This document shows positions 7,862-14,061 of a stretch of 15,689 nt of DNA, in pieces (positions within the stretch are counted from its first letter, which is position 1; every line of letters begins with the position of its first letter). The notes below the pieces were generated by a model that worked only from the letters and a program-made list of their open reading frames with translations, was not told where the DNA came from and did no database searches. A program made the translations under genes and the position numbers. The DNA is taken from positions 1 through 15,689 of the forward strand of contig USDI01000032.1 of the NCBI GenBank assembly GCA_900553305.1, given 5' to 3'. This DNA is from an uncultured Lachnospiraceae bacterium (lineage in GTDB: Bacteria > Bacillota > Clostridia > Lachnospirales > Lachnospiraceae).

Positions 7862-8155
7862 TTATTCAAAGGTTTTCGGAACGATAAACATACCGTCCTT
7901 CTCACCGGGTGCATTCTTAAGGATGTCCTCGCGCATATCCCCATTCGTTACCACATCTTCACGGAACACATTGTGTACCGGAAAAACATGGGACATTGGT
8001 TCAACACCTGTAGTATCGAGCTCGCCGAGCTTATCAATATAATCCAGCATGCTTCCCATATCCTTCTTTGCCTGTTCGCGTTCTTCCTCAGACAGTTCCA
8101 GCTTTGCCAGAATTCCTACATATTCAATGGTTTCATCTGAAATGATATTTGCCAT
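7862..8155 (-). CDS. gatC: Asp-tRNA(Asn)/Glu-tRNA(Gln) amidotransferase subunit C
   Basis: The 97-residue small subunit that wraps around and stabilises the GatA-GatB complex. Typical features are the N-terminal D-E-T-I-E-Y-V-G-I-L-A-K-L-E-L-S-E-E-E helix (residues 7-25), the MLDYIDKLGELDTTGVEPMSHVFPVHNVFREDVV middle, and a C-terminal ILKNAPGEKDGMFIVPKTFE tail. Its ribosome binding site is poor: GAAAGG sits right after the upstream thiolase stop, about 14 nt from the ATG. Translation may therefore depend partly on ribosomes finishing the thiolase gene, 20 nt upstream. It is the first of three contiguous gat genes. Confidence 0.95.
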   Translation of the reverse strand: MANIISDETIEYVGILAKLELSEEEREQAKKDMGSMLDYIDKLGELDTTGVEPMSHVFPVHNVFREDVVTNGDMREDILKNAPGEKDGMFIVPKTFE

Positions 8156-8175
8156 AAATATTAACCAAACCTTTC

Positions 8176-9360
8176 TTAATTATCCATTTCGACAATGGCA
8201 GAGCATCCCATTCCGCCACCGACACAGAGCGTTGCAAGTCCCTTCTTTGCATGACGGCGCTGCATTTCATATAACAGGGTAACCAGAATCCGGCATCCGG
8301 ATGCTCCTACCGGGTGTCCGAGTGCAATCGCACTTCCGTTCACATTCAGTTTATCCATATCAAAGCCCAGATCATGTCCGACTGCAACCGACTGTGCTGC
8401 AAATGCTTCGTTCGCTTCAATCAGGTCAAAGTCTTCAATCTTGTAGCCCTTCTTCTCCATAACCTTACGTGTGGATGCCACCGGTCCGATTCCCATGATT
8501 CTTGGTTCCACACCAGCCAGTTCTCCACCGATCCAGGTAGCCATCGGAGTCACGCCAAGTTCCTTTGCCTTTTCTTCACTCATAACAATAATTGCCGCTG
8601 CACCATCGTTGATTCCGGATGCATTACCGGCTGTTACCTTACCGCCTTCCTTGAACGCCGGACGAAGCTTGCTTAAGCTTTCTACCGTCACACCGTCTCT
8701 TGGTCCTTCATCGGTATCAAACAAAATTGTTTCCTTTTTCTTCTTTACTTCTACCGGAACAATTTCATCCTTGAACTTGCCTTCTGCACGTGCCTTTTCA
8801 CATTTATTCTGGCTCCATGCAGCAAACTCATCGAGCTGCTCTCTGGTAAGTCCCCATTCTTCTGCTATATTCTCTGCGGTAATGCCCATATGATATCCAC
8901 CGAATGCATCATGCAATGCATCACGAAGCAGAGCGTCATCCATCATGGCTGCTCCCATACGATATCCGAATCTTGCATTATATAATAAGTAAGGAGCCTT
9001 TGACATATTCTCCATACCACCTGCTACGATAATATCTGCTTCTCCGTTTGCAATCAGCTTGGCAGCAAGATTGACACAATGCAGTCCTGAACCGCAAAGA
9101 ACATTGATGGTTGTTGCAGGTACTTCTACCGGAATTCCTGCATTCACTGCTGCCTGTCTTGCCGGATTCTGTCCAAGACCTGCCTGAATTACACATCCCA
9201 TATAAACCTCGTCAACCATTTCCGGTGCTACTCCTGCTCTCTTTAATGCTTCCTTAATAACAACCGTTCCGAGATCCGGTGCCGGAGTATTGCTTAAGGT
9301 TCCTCCCATCGTTCCGATTGCGGTACGGCATGCGCCTGCCAAAACAACTTTTCTTGCCAT
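8176..9360 (-). CDS. thlA: Acetyl-CoA C-acetyltransferase (biosynthetic thiolase)
   Basis: A 394-residue thiolase that condenses two acetyl-CoA to acetoacetyl-CoA, the entry to butyrate/C4 chemistry or other acetoacetyl-CoA uses in Clostridia. Catalytic residues are visible: C89 (INVLCGSGLHC, acyl-enzyme), N317 in NEAFAAQ, H349 in ALGHPVGASG and C379 in CVGGGMGCS. Length fits clostridial Thl enzymes of 392-394 residues. Two ATGs are possible; the one at 9360 is preferred because AAAGG stands 9 nt upstream, whereas the ATG at 9369 directly touches that AAAGG. The gene is first in an apparent operon with gatCAB, 20 nt from gatC, and there are no crt/hbd/bcd neighbours as in usual butyrate clusters. 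A promoter region with a palindrome lies upstream. The symbol is by family similarity. Confidence 0.95.
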   Translation of the reverse strand: MARKVVLAGACRTAIGTMGGTLSNTPAPDLGTVVIKEALKRAGVAPEMVDEVYMGCVIQAGLGQNPARQAAVNAGIPVEVPATTINVLCGSGLHCVNLAAKLIANGEADIIVAGGMENMSKAPYLLYNARFGYRMGAAMMDDALLRDALHDAFGGYHMGITAENIAEEWGLTREQLDEFAAWSQNKCEKARAEGKFKDEIVPVEVKKKKETILFDTDEGPRDGVTVESLSKLRPAFKEGGKVTAGNASGINDGAAAIIVMSEEKAKELGVTPMATWIGGELAGVEPRIMGIGPVASTRKVMEKKGYKIEDFDLIEANEAFAAQSVAVGHDLGFDMDKLNVNGSAIALGHPVGASGCRILVTLLYEMQRRHAKKGLATLCVGGGMGCSAIVEMDN

Positions 9361-9424
9361 GATCTTCATCCTTTCTTTTCTTATTTTCTATTCCCTTTTG
9401 AATAACTGCTGCCACAGATTCATT

Positions 9425-9475
9425 TATCTGTAACCAGTTATAATATCAACTATGATACAGTAGTAATTTACTACT
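9425..9475 (-). promoter_or_regulatory. Putative thiolase promoter region with palindromic operator
   Basis: The 17-nt perfect palindrome AGTAGTAATTTACTACT (8-bp arms, 1-nt centre) lies at 9459-9475. A second inverted repeat, TATCA-ACTA-TGATA, lies at 9444-9457. The minus strand offers two weak promoter readings: TTACTA with TATAAC 18 nt downstream, overlapping the palindrome, or TTGATA with ATAAAT 16 nt downstream. The palindrome would overlap the -35 in the first reading, a good place for a repressor. The regulator is unknown. Confidence 0.5.
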
Positions 9476-9530
9476 TTTCCCCTGCGGTGTCCAGTAGATC
9501 GTTTAAAAAAGAACAAACACAGATAAACAA

Positions 9531-9580
9531 AAAACCATTATCTCCATGAACGCACTGCGCTGTACGGAGAAAATGGTTTT
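9531..9580 (-). terminator. Intrinsic terminator of the AGCS symporter gene
   Basis: A 15-bp stem with a single mismatch pairs AAAACCATTATCTCC (9531-9545) with GGAGAAAATGGTTTT (9566-9580) around a 20-nt loop. On the minus strand it continues into TTTTTGTTTATC. It begins 38 nt after the symporter stop. Confidence 0.85.
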
Positions 9581-9618
9581 CTTCTGTTTCATCCTGAATC
9601 GTTATCAGACAGGCCTAT

Positions 9619-11037
9619 TTATTTCTTTAATCCATCAAAATATACCTTGGTTTCAGCAACCACAACACCACTCAATGCAACCAGTGCAATCAGGTTCGGA
9701 ATCGCCATCAGTCCGTTGAATATATCGGCAATGGTCCACACTGCGCTTACCGTCATGTAAGGTCCGATAAAGATCGCAAGAATGTATATCCAACGATATA
9801 CCTTAACCACCTTCAACCTGCCGCCGCATAAATACTCCAGGCATCTTTCACTATAGTAATCCCATCCAAGGATCGTTGTAAATGCAAAGAACACCAGACA
9901 GATCATCAGGATGAAGGAGCAAAGCTGATTCGGAAGCGGAAGTCCCATCTGGAATGCTTTATCCGTTACAGTTACACCCTCAAGCCCCATATCCCATGCA
10001 CCGGTAATAACGATGCAAAGTCCGGTCATAGTACAGATTACCAGAGTATCAATCACGGTTCCCATCATGGAAATCAGTCCCTGACGGGCAGGCTCTTCTA
10101 CCTGGGCTGCGGCTGCGGCAATCGGTGCACTACCAAGACCGGCTTCATTTGAGAAGATACCTCTGGCGATACCCTTCTGCATGGCAATCATCATGGCGCC
10201 AAGTGCACCACCTGCGGCTGCCCGGATACCGAATGCTCCTTGCACAATCTCAACGATGGCACCCGGGATCTTGGTAACATTGCAGATCAGAATAATGAGT
10301 GCTACTGCAACATAAAGAACTGCCATGAAAGGAACAATCACCTCTGCCACTCTGGAAATTCTCTTTAAACCACCGATAATAACAAGTGCCACGCAAACGG
10401 TAATGATCAGTCCTGCAATCACAACTGCGATGGAGTAATCTGTTCCAAAAAGATGAACGGTATTCTGACTGTCAGGATCAAAGAAATTCTTCACAGCGCT
10501 GGTAATACCATTTACCTGCGTGAAGGTTCCAATACCAAAAAGGCCAACGCCGACGCCAAAGAATGCAAAAATCTTTGCAAGCCATTTCCAGTTCTTTCCC
10601 ATACCCTTTTCTATGTAATAGAACGGTCCGCCAATAATATGCCCATCCTCTGCTACCACACGATACTTAATGGATAACAGACACTCGGAATACTTGGTTG
10701 CGGTTCCAAGCAGGGCTGCCAGCCACATCCAGAATAAGGCTCCGGGACCTCCGGCTACCAGTGCTGTCGCAACACCGACAATATTACCGGTACCGATGGT
10801 TGCGGACAATGCCGTACAAAGTGCACCAAAGCTGGATACTTCTCCGTGTTCGCCGGTCTTTTCATTATCCCTGATGTGCCTGATTGCCATGGGCATCTTC
10901 GTGATCTGCAATCCCTTTAACCGGATGGTCAGATAAATACCTACCGAAAGGATGAGAACGATCAACGGGATACCCCACACAAAATCGTCAATCGCGGTTA
11001 ATACGATACTGATTTGTCCTAACACTTTTCCTAACAT
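9619..11037 (-). CDS. AGCS family sodium:alanine/glycine symporter
   Basis: A 472-residue polytopic membrane protein of the alanine or glycine:cation symporter family (AlsT/DagA/GlnT-like), which imports small neutral amino acids with Na+ across the cytoplasmic membrane. About ten to eleven hydrophobic segments are visible. The family motifs GTGNIVGVATALVAGGPGALFWMW (first third) and FSNEAGLGSAPIAAAAA (middle) are intact. It starts with MLGKVLGQISIVLTAIDDFVWGIPLIVLIL and has a GAGGG ribosome binding site. It is a single-gene unit with its own promoter, a glycine riboswitch in the leader and a terminator after the stop. The riboswitch points to glycine (and probably alanine) as substrate, more specific than family membership alone allows. 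Alternatives such as glutamine transport are less likely for that reason. Confidence 0.94.
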   Translation of the reverse strand: MLGKVLGQISIVLTAIDDFVWGIPLIVLILSVGIYLTIRLKGLQITKMPMAIRHIRDNEKTGEHGEVSSFGALCTALSATIGTGNIVGVATALVAGGPGALFWMWLAALLGTATKYSECLLSIKYRVVAEDGHIIGGPFYYIEKGMGKNWKWLAKIFAFFGVGVGLFGIGTFTQVNGITSAVKNFFDPDSQNTVHLFGTDYSIAVVIAGLIITVCVALVIIGGLKRISRVAEVIVPFMAVLYVAVALIILICNVTKIPGAIVEIVQGAFGIRAAAGGALGAMMIAMQKGIARGIFSNEAGLGSAPIAAAAAQVEEPARQGLISMMGTVIDTLVICTMTGLCIVITGAWDMGLEGVTVTDKAFQMGLPLPNQLCSFILMICLVFFAFTTILGWDYYSERCLEYLCGGRLKVVKVYRWIYILAIFIGPYMTVSAVWTIADIFNGLMAIPNLIALVALSGVVVAETKVYFDGLKK

Positions 11038-11073
11038 TTTTCTTCCCTCTCATCTATGATTTTTTAGAAATAT

Positions 11074-11098
11074 AAAAAGGACTGATTCTCATCAGCCC
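11074..11098 (-). terminator. Riboswitch expression-platform terminator
   Basis: In the symporter leader, minus-strand GGGCTGAT (11098-11091) pairs with ATCAGTCC (11086-11079) around a GAGA tetraloop, with one G-U pair, followed directly by TTTTT (11078-11074). It lies about 37 nt before the ATG and 30 nt after the glycine aptamer, a classical transcription-attenuation layout. Confidence 0.8.
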
Positions 11099-11127
11099 CC
11101 CAAAGAGTAGAACATGCATATAGAATG

Positions 11128-11206
11128 CTCTGTCCTTTTGCCTGAGAGATTGGCAGGCTTCCTGCCGTACACCTTCGGCGCCCTTCATCAGGGACTCTCC
11201 AGAGTG
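11128..11206 (-). ncRNA. Glycine riboswitch, single aptamer
   Basis: The minus strand shows the conserved glycine aptamer blocks in order: CACTCTGGAGAG at the 5' side of P1, GCGCCGAAGG after P2, the P3 arms GGCAGG/CCTGCC, then ATCTCTCAGG, CAAAAGGACAGAG as the conserved 3' strand closing P1 (CTCTG with CAGAG). Only one recognisable aptamer is present; the roughly 55 nt upstream lack the block set, so this is a singlet rather than a tandem. It controls the AGCS symporter gene, whose ATG is about 90 nt downstream, through the terminator at 11074-11098. The conserved 3' strand AAAAGGAC (11139-11132) is exactly complementary to GTCCTTTT (11082-11075) in the terminator, which suggests mutually exclusive folds. 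Confidence 0.93.
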
Positions 11207-11268
11207 TTGGTAGCTGCGCATCTTCGTACTTCTTTGTACTTCAACGCTTTAGCACATCAACATACAGT

Positions 11269-11297
11269 ACTATAGCATATCATTTTTCCATATGCAA
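11269..11297 (-). promoter_or_regulatory. Promoter of the glycine-riboswitch/symporter transcript
   Basis: Minus strand -35 TTGCAT (11297-11292), a 17-nt spacer, and -10 TATAGT (11274-11269) preceded by TGC, giving an extended -10. Transcription would start near 11262, leaving about 55 nt before the aptamer. Confidence 0.72.
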
Positions 11298-11333
11298 GAC
11301 TATGTTTTAAAATAAATTCGAAATTTTTCGTAA

Positions 11334-12086
11334 TCAATCTTCTTTCTCTGTCCTTGGTACTCCACCACGTGAAATTCCAAACTTCTCACGCATGGCAATC
11401 AGACGATCGACCTGCTCTTTGGTAAAGCAGTTCTGCTTTCCGAGAATTTTCCCTGTAATCATCAGGATATTGGCATAATATTCCATGGATTCCAGACGAT
11501 AATACGCGGCATAAGCATCCTCTGCCCAGGTAACGGCTCCGTGGTTGGCAAGCAGTACCCCGTTATGGGTATGGCAATACGGTGCAATCACCTCTGCCAC
11601 TTCCTTCGTCCCAAGCTCTGCGTAGGGCGCAATCGGAACATCCCCTAATGTAATCACGGCCTCTGCCAGTACCGGGATATCCAGTGGAATTCCCGCTATG
11701 GAAAAGCTTGTGCAGATCGGCGGGTGCGCATGACATACCGACCGCAGATCGGGATTCTCCTGATAAGCACGCAGATGCATCTTTATTTCGGAAGACGGCT
11801 TATGGGTTCCCTCTAAGACATTGCCCTGCAGATCCACCTTTACCAGCATCTTCTTGCTCATAAAGCCCTTGGAAACACCGGTAGGCGTCGCCCAGACTTC
11901 GTTTTCGCCTGTACGGATGGAAATATTGCCATCATTTGCTGCCACAAAGTTTCGGACATACATTCTCTGTCCAATATCCAAGATTGCTTCTTTTGCCTCC
12001 TTTTCAGAAGGGTAAAATCGGTTATTTTCTTTACTGCTGTTCAGATCGTGCTGCTTCTTTTGCTGTTTCTCTTTTTGCTTTTTCAT
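11334..12086 (-). CDS. Class II aldolase/adducin family protein, likely 5-deoxyribulose-/methylthioribulose-1-phosphate aldolase
   Basis: A 250-residue zinc-dependent class II aldolase of the FucA type. Motifs are NDGNISIR (51-58), TPTGVSKGF (67-75), SSEIKMH (98-104) with catalytic E100, metal ligands H119 and H121 in CHAHPP, and H182 in ANHGAVTW. The first 25 residues are a lysine/glutamine-rich extension (KKQKEKQQKKQ) not usual in the family. The start at 12086 has GGAG 6 nt away, unlike the ATG at 12098. The gene lies 79 nt after an MtnA-type isomerase on the same strand. Family knowledge: isomerase plus class II aldolase pairs operate in the DHAP shunt and in 5-deoxyribose disposal, giving DHAP and an aldehyde. 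That role is inferred from context. MtnB dehydratases share the fold, but HAHPP and the absence of MtnC/MtnD/MtnX-type neighbours favour aldolase. L-fuculose-phosphate aldolase is the other option. Confidence 0.8.
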   Translation of the reverse strand: MKKQKEKQQKKQHDLNSSKENNRFYPSEKEAKEAILDIGQRMYVRNFVAANDGNISIRTGENEVWATPTGVSKGFMSKKMLVKVDLQGNVLEGTHKPSSEIKMHLRAYQENPDLRSVCHAHPPICTSFSIAGIPLDIPVLAEAVITLGDVPIAPYAELGTKEVAEVIAPYCHTHNGVLLANHGAVTWAEDAYAAYYRLESMEYYANILMITGKILGKQNCFTKEQVDRLIAMREKFGISRGGVPRTEKED

Positions 12087-12165
12087 ACAGATCTCCATAC
12101 TCTGAAATTAACGTCAAAATTCTTCTCTATACCGAGCTATTTTTCATACCGGCAGCCATCCTTCA

Positions 12166-13287
12166 CTACCCATTCACAAGCTGTGCAGCCTCTTTCTTCT
12201 TGCGAATCTCTGCGAGGGATTCCGTAAATGGAGCACGTGCAATTCCATACTCTGTAACAATTGCAGTAATTAAGGAGTGATCCGTTACATCGAACGCCGG
12301 ATTAAAAACCTTCACGCCCTCCGGTGCCATCCGCTCCTTGTACCACATTTCCGTCACTTCCTCCGGCTTACGCTGCTCAATCTTAATGTCATCCCCTGTG
12401 GGACAGTCATAGTCAATGGTGGATGTCGGTGCGCAGATATACATCGGTATGCCATACTGTTTTGCAACGGCAGCAACGACCGAGGTTCCGATCTTATTTG
12501 CCGCGTCCCCGTTTGCCGCCACACGGTCACAGCCCACGAAAACCGCATTCACCCAGCCATTCTTCATTACGGTTGCAGACATATTATCACAGATCAGTGT
12601 CACATCTACCCCTGCTGAATACAGCTCATAGGCGGTGAGTCTTGCTCCCTGCAAAAGCGGTCTTGTTTCATCCGCAAACACATGGAAACCATAGCCTCTT
12701 TCCTGTCCTAAATAAATCGGAGCGGTTGCTGTTCCATACTTACAGGTTGCAAGCTGTCCTGCATTGCAGTGTGTAAGGATTCCATCCCCCGGTTTCACAA
12801 GGGAAAGACCGTTTTCACCGATTGCCCTGCAGACAGCAATATCTTCTTCCTTCATCCGGAAGGCTTCTTCTCCCAGAAGCGTTACGATCTGTTCAACGCT
12901 CTTTCCTTCTTCCTGTGCCTTCCGGAGGACCTTTTCCATACGGTTCAACGCCCACGAAAGGTTCACAGCCGTAGGACGCGAGGAATTTAAAAACTCCTTC
13001 TGCTTTAAGAACTGCTTTTCAAATTCTTCGTAGGAAATGTCCTTCCGGTTCTTCCAGATTTCATGGCTTAACTGGTAAATACCAAAGGCTGCAGCCACGC
13101 CGATCGCCGGTGCCCCGCGTACCTTCAAAAGATAAATGGCATCCCAGATCTCCTGTGCTGTTTTTAGCTGAATAATCTCTGTTTTTCCCGGAAGTAAGGT
13201 CTGGTCAATAATCACCAGACAGTTTTCTTCCTTATTAAAGTCTACGGTTTCGTAATCCAGTATGGTTTTGTTCTCGGAATTCTTCAT
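12166..13287 (-). CDS. mtnA: S-methyl-5-thioribose-1-phosphate isomerase (MtnA family), possibly 5-deoxyribose-1-phosphate isomerase
   Basis: A 373-residue isomerase of the eIF2B-like superfamily that converts an aldose-1-phosphate (methylthioribose-1-P or 5-deoxyribose-1-P) to the ketose. Motifs are KVRGAPAIGVAAAFG (55-69), the catalytic cysteine C174 in LTHCNAGQLAT, DNMSA (234-238), and catalytic D254 in FVGCDRVAANGDAANKIGT (250-268). It is slightly longer than the usual 345-355 residues, with a short N-terminal extension. The ribosome binding site AAGGA is 7 nt from the ATG. No methylthioribose kinase lies beside it in this window, so the phosphorylated substrate must come from elsewhere. 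The downstream class II aldolase suggests the product is cleaved to DHAP and an aldehyde instead of being dehydrated to methionine. Confidence 0.92.
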   Translation of the reverse strand: MKNSENKTILDYETVDFNKEENCLVIIDQTLLPGKTEIIQLKTAQEIWDAIYLLKVRGAPAIGVAAAFGIYQLSHEIWKNRKDISYEEFEKQFLKQKEFLNSSRPTAVNLSWALNRMEKVLRKAQEEGKSVEQIVTLLGEEAFRMKEEDIAVCRAIGENGLSLVKPGDGILTHCNAGQLATCKYGTATAPIYLGQERGYGFHVFADETRPLLQGARLTAYELYSAGVDVTLICDNMSATVMKNGWVNAVFVGCDRVAANGDAANKIGTSVVAAVAKQYGIPMYICAPTSTIDYDCPTGDDIKIEQRKPEEVTEMWYKERMAPEGVKVFNPAFDVTDHSLITAIVTEYGIARAPFTESLAEIRKKKEAAQLVNG

Positions 13288-13334
13288 TTTCGGTCCTTCT
13301 GTTCTGTTGCTGTATTTTATTTATTTTGCTATGT

Positions 13335-13416
13335 TTCTATGTTTTGTTTCTTATATGCTTCTATATTTTGTTTATTGCGTTTTACTTCTTCTGGAGTTCT
13401 ATGTTCTGTTTCTTAT
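13335..13416. repeat. Degenerate pyrimidine/purine-asymmetric repeat tract upstream of mtnA
   Basis: The plus strand carries TTCTATGTTTTGTTTCTTAT at 13335-13354 and the same 20-mer with one change (T to C) at 13397-13416. A shorter degenerate copy (TTCTATATTTTGTTTA) lies at about 13359-13374, and related TTCTG/TTCTTGTG words continue to about 13455. On the transcribed minus strand it is a purine-rich AGAACATAAGAAACA-type leader that forms little structure. It covers the 3' end of the hypothetical gene and most of the mtnA 5' untranslated region. Confidence 0.7.
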
Positions 13417-13824
13417 GTTCTGATTCTTGTGCTCTGTTTGTTCTGTGTTCTGCACTATATTTTTTATGTTACATTTTGGGGGGAGTATATTTTCGGCACT
13501 GCATGAATCAGCTTTTTCCTGTGTCTTCTTCGGATACCGCTGTCTGCTTTCTAAGAGGCCATCCAAAACCATGATTCCTGCTCCTAACACGAAAACAACC
13601 GCCGACAGCATCCTGTCTACCCTTCCTGCCGCCTTTTCTTTCTGTCTGCCCTTCTGCTTCACGGCTTTTGTCTTATACTGCATTTTAATTCTGGCAATCT
13701 TCTCCCTACTTTTGGCGCGCGTCTTCTCTCTCCTACGCAGCTCCATCCGGAAGCGCTGTACCGGATTCTTATGTAAAGGTAATTTGATCTTTTTACGAAA
13801 GCTTCGTTTTCTTTTCTTCTGCAT
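13399..13824 (-). CDS. Hypothetical basic single-pass membrane protein
   Basis: I do not recognise this 141-residue protein. Residues 1 to about 72 are extremely basic (QKKRKRSFRKKIK..., RRREKTRAKSREKIARIK). They are followed by one hydrophobic segment at about 73-90 (MLSAVVFVLGAGIMVLDGLL) and a polar tail rich in K, E, N and Q. Under the positive-inside rule the long N-terminus would be cytoplasmic, perhaps touching nucleic acid or anionic lipid; this is inference. A strong ribosome binding site, GGGAGGGATCTC, precedes the ATG, which supports real translation and this strand over the overlapping plus-strand frame. The last 20 residues are encoded within the repeat tract, so the C-terminus may be variable or fortuitous. 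It is divergent from the AraC gene and 111 nt upstream of mtnA on the same strand, possibly co-transcribed. Confidence 0.6.
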   Translation of the reverse strand: MQKKRKRSFRKKIKLPLHKNPVQRFRMELRRREKTRAKSREKIARIKMQYKTKAVKQKGRQKEKAAGRVDRMLSAVVFVLGAGIMVLDGLLESRQRYPKKTQEKADSCSAENILPPKCNIKNIVQNTEQTEHKNQNIRNRT

Positions 13825-13877
13825 GAGATCCCTCCCATCTCAAACCATTACGACCAGTCCATCATGTCATTCCTAAA

Positions 13878-13888
13878 TGATCTGATCA
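13878..13888. promoter_or_regulatory. Short palindrome in the divergent intergenic region
   Basis: TGATCTGATCA is a perfect 11-nt palindrome (5-bp arms, 1-nt centre), about 54 nt upstream of the hypothetical gene and 75 nt upstream of the AraC-gene -35 box. It could be a regulator site, but AraC proteins normally bind direct or asymmetric sites, and a palindrome this short can occur by chance. Confidence 0.25.
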
Positions 13889-13962
13889 CATGGATTTGCT
13901 TACTGCAATTACAGTGTCTCATATTTTTCTGAAAAAAGGAAGGGATTGTTGCTTTGCAAAAC

Positions 13963-13991
13963 TTGCGGTAGAATCGTAATTGTACTATACT
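13963..13991 (+). promoter_or_regulatory. Promoter of the AraC-family regulator gene
   Basis: Plus strand -35 TTGCGG (13963-13968), a 17-nt spacer, and -10 TATACT (13986-13991). The ATG is 70 nt downstream of the -10. Confidence 0.68.
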
Positions 13992-14061
13992 GTACCAATC
14001 GCAGAGCCTGCCAACAAAATTGCCTTTTCCATAAACAACTAATAGAAGGGGTACATTTCTT

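Noticed and set aside
11207..11268. Second glycine aptamer forming a tandem riboswitch
   Set aside because: The conserved GCCGAAGG and CTCTCAGGCAAAAGG blocks occur only once.
11319..11330. CGAAA-TT-TTTCG inverted repeat after the aldolase stop, as a terminator
   Set aside because: The stem is only 5 bp, AT-rich and without a clean U-tract. The aldolase transcript may end elsewhere or read into the symporter leader.
11334..12086. Calling the aldolase MtnB (methylthioribulose-1-phosphate dehydratase)
   Set aside because: The fold is shared, but the HAHPP motif and the lack of other classical salvage genes favour an aldolase; it cannot be fully excluded.
13427..13876. Plus-strand frame of 149 codons opposite the hypothetical basic protein
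   Set aside because: Its cysteine/leucine/phenylalanine-rich content is what the complement of a Lys/Arg-rich gene gives. The minus-strand frame has a strong ribosome binding site and this one does not.
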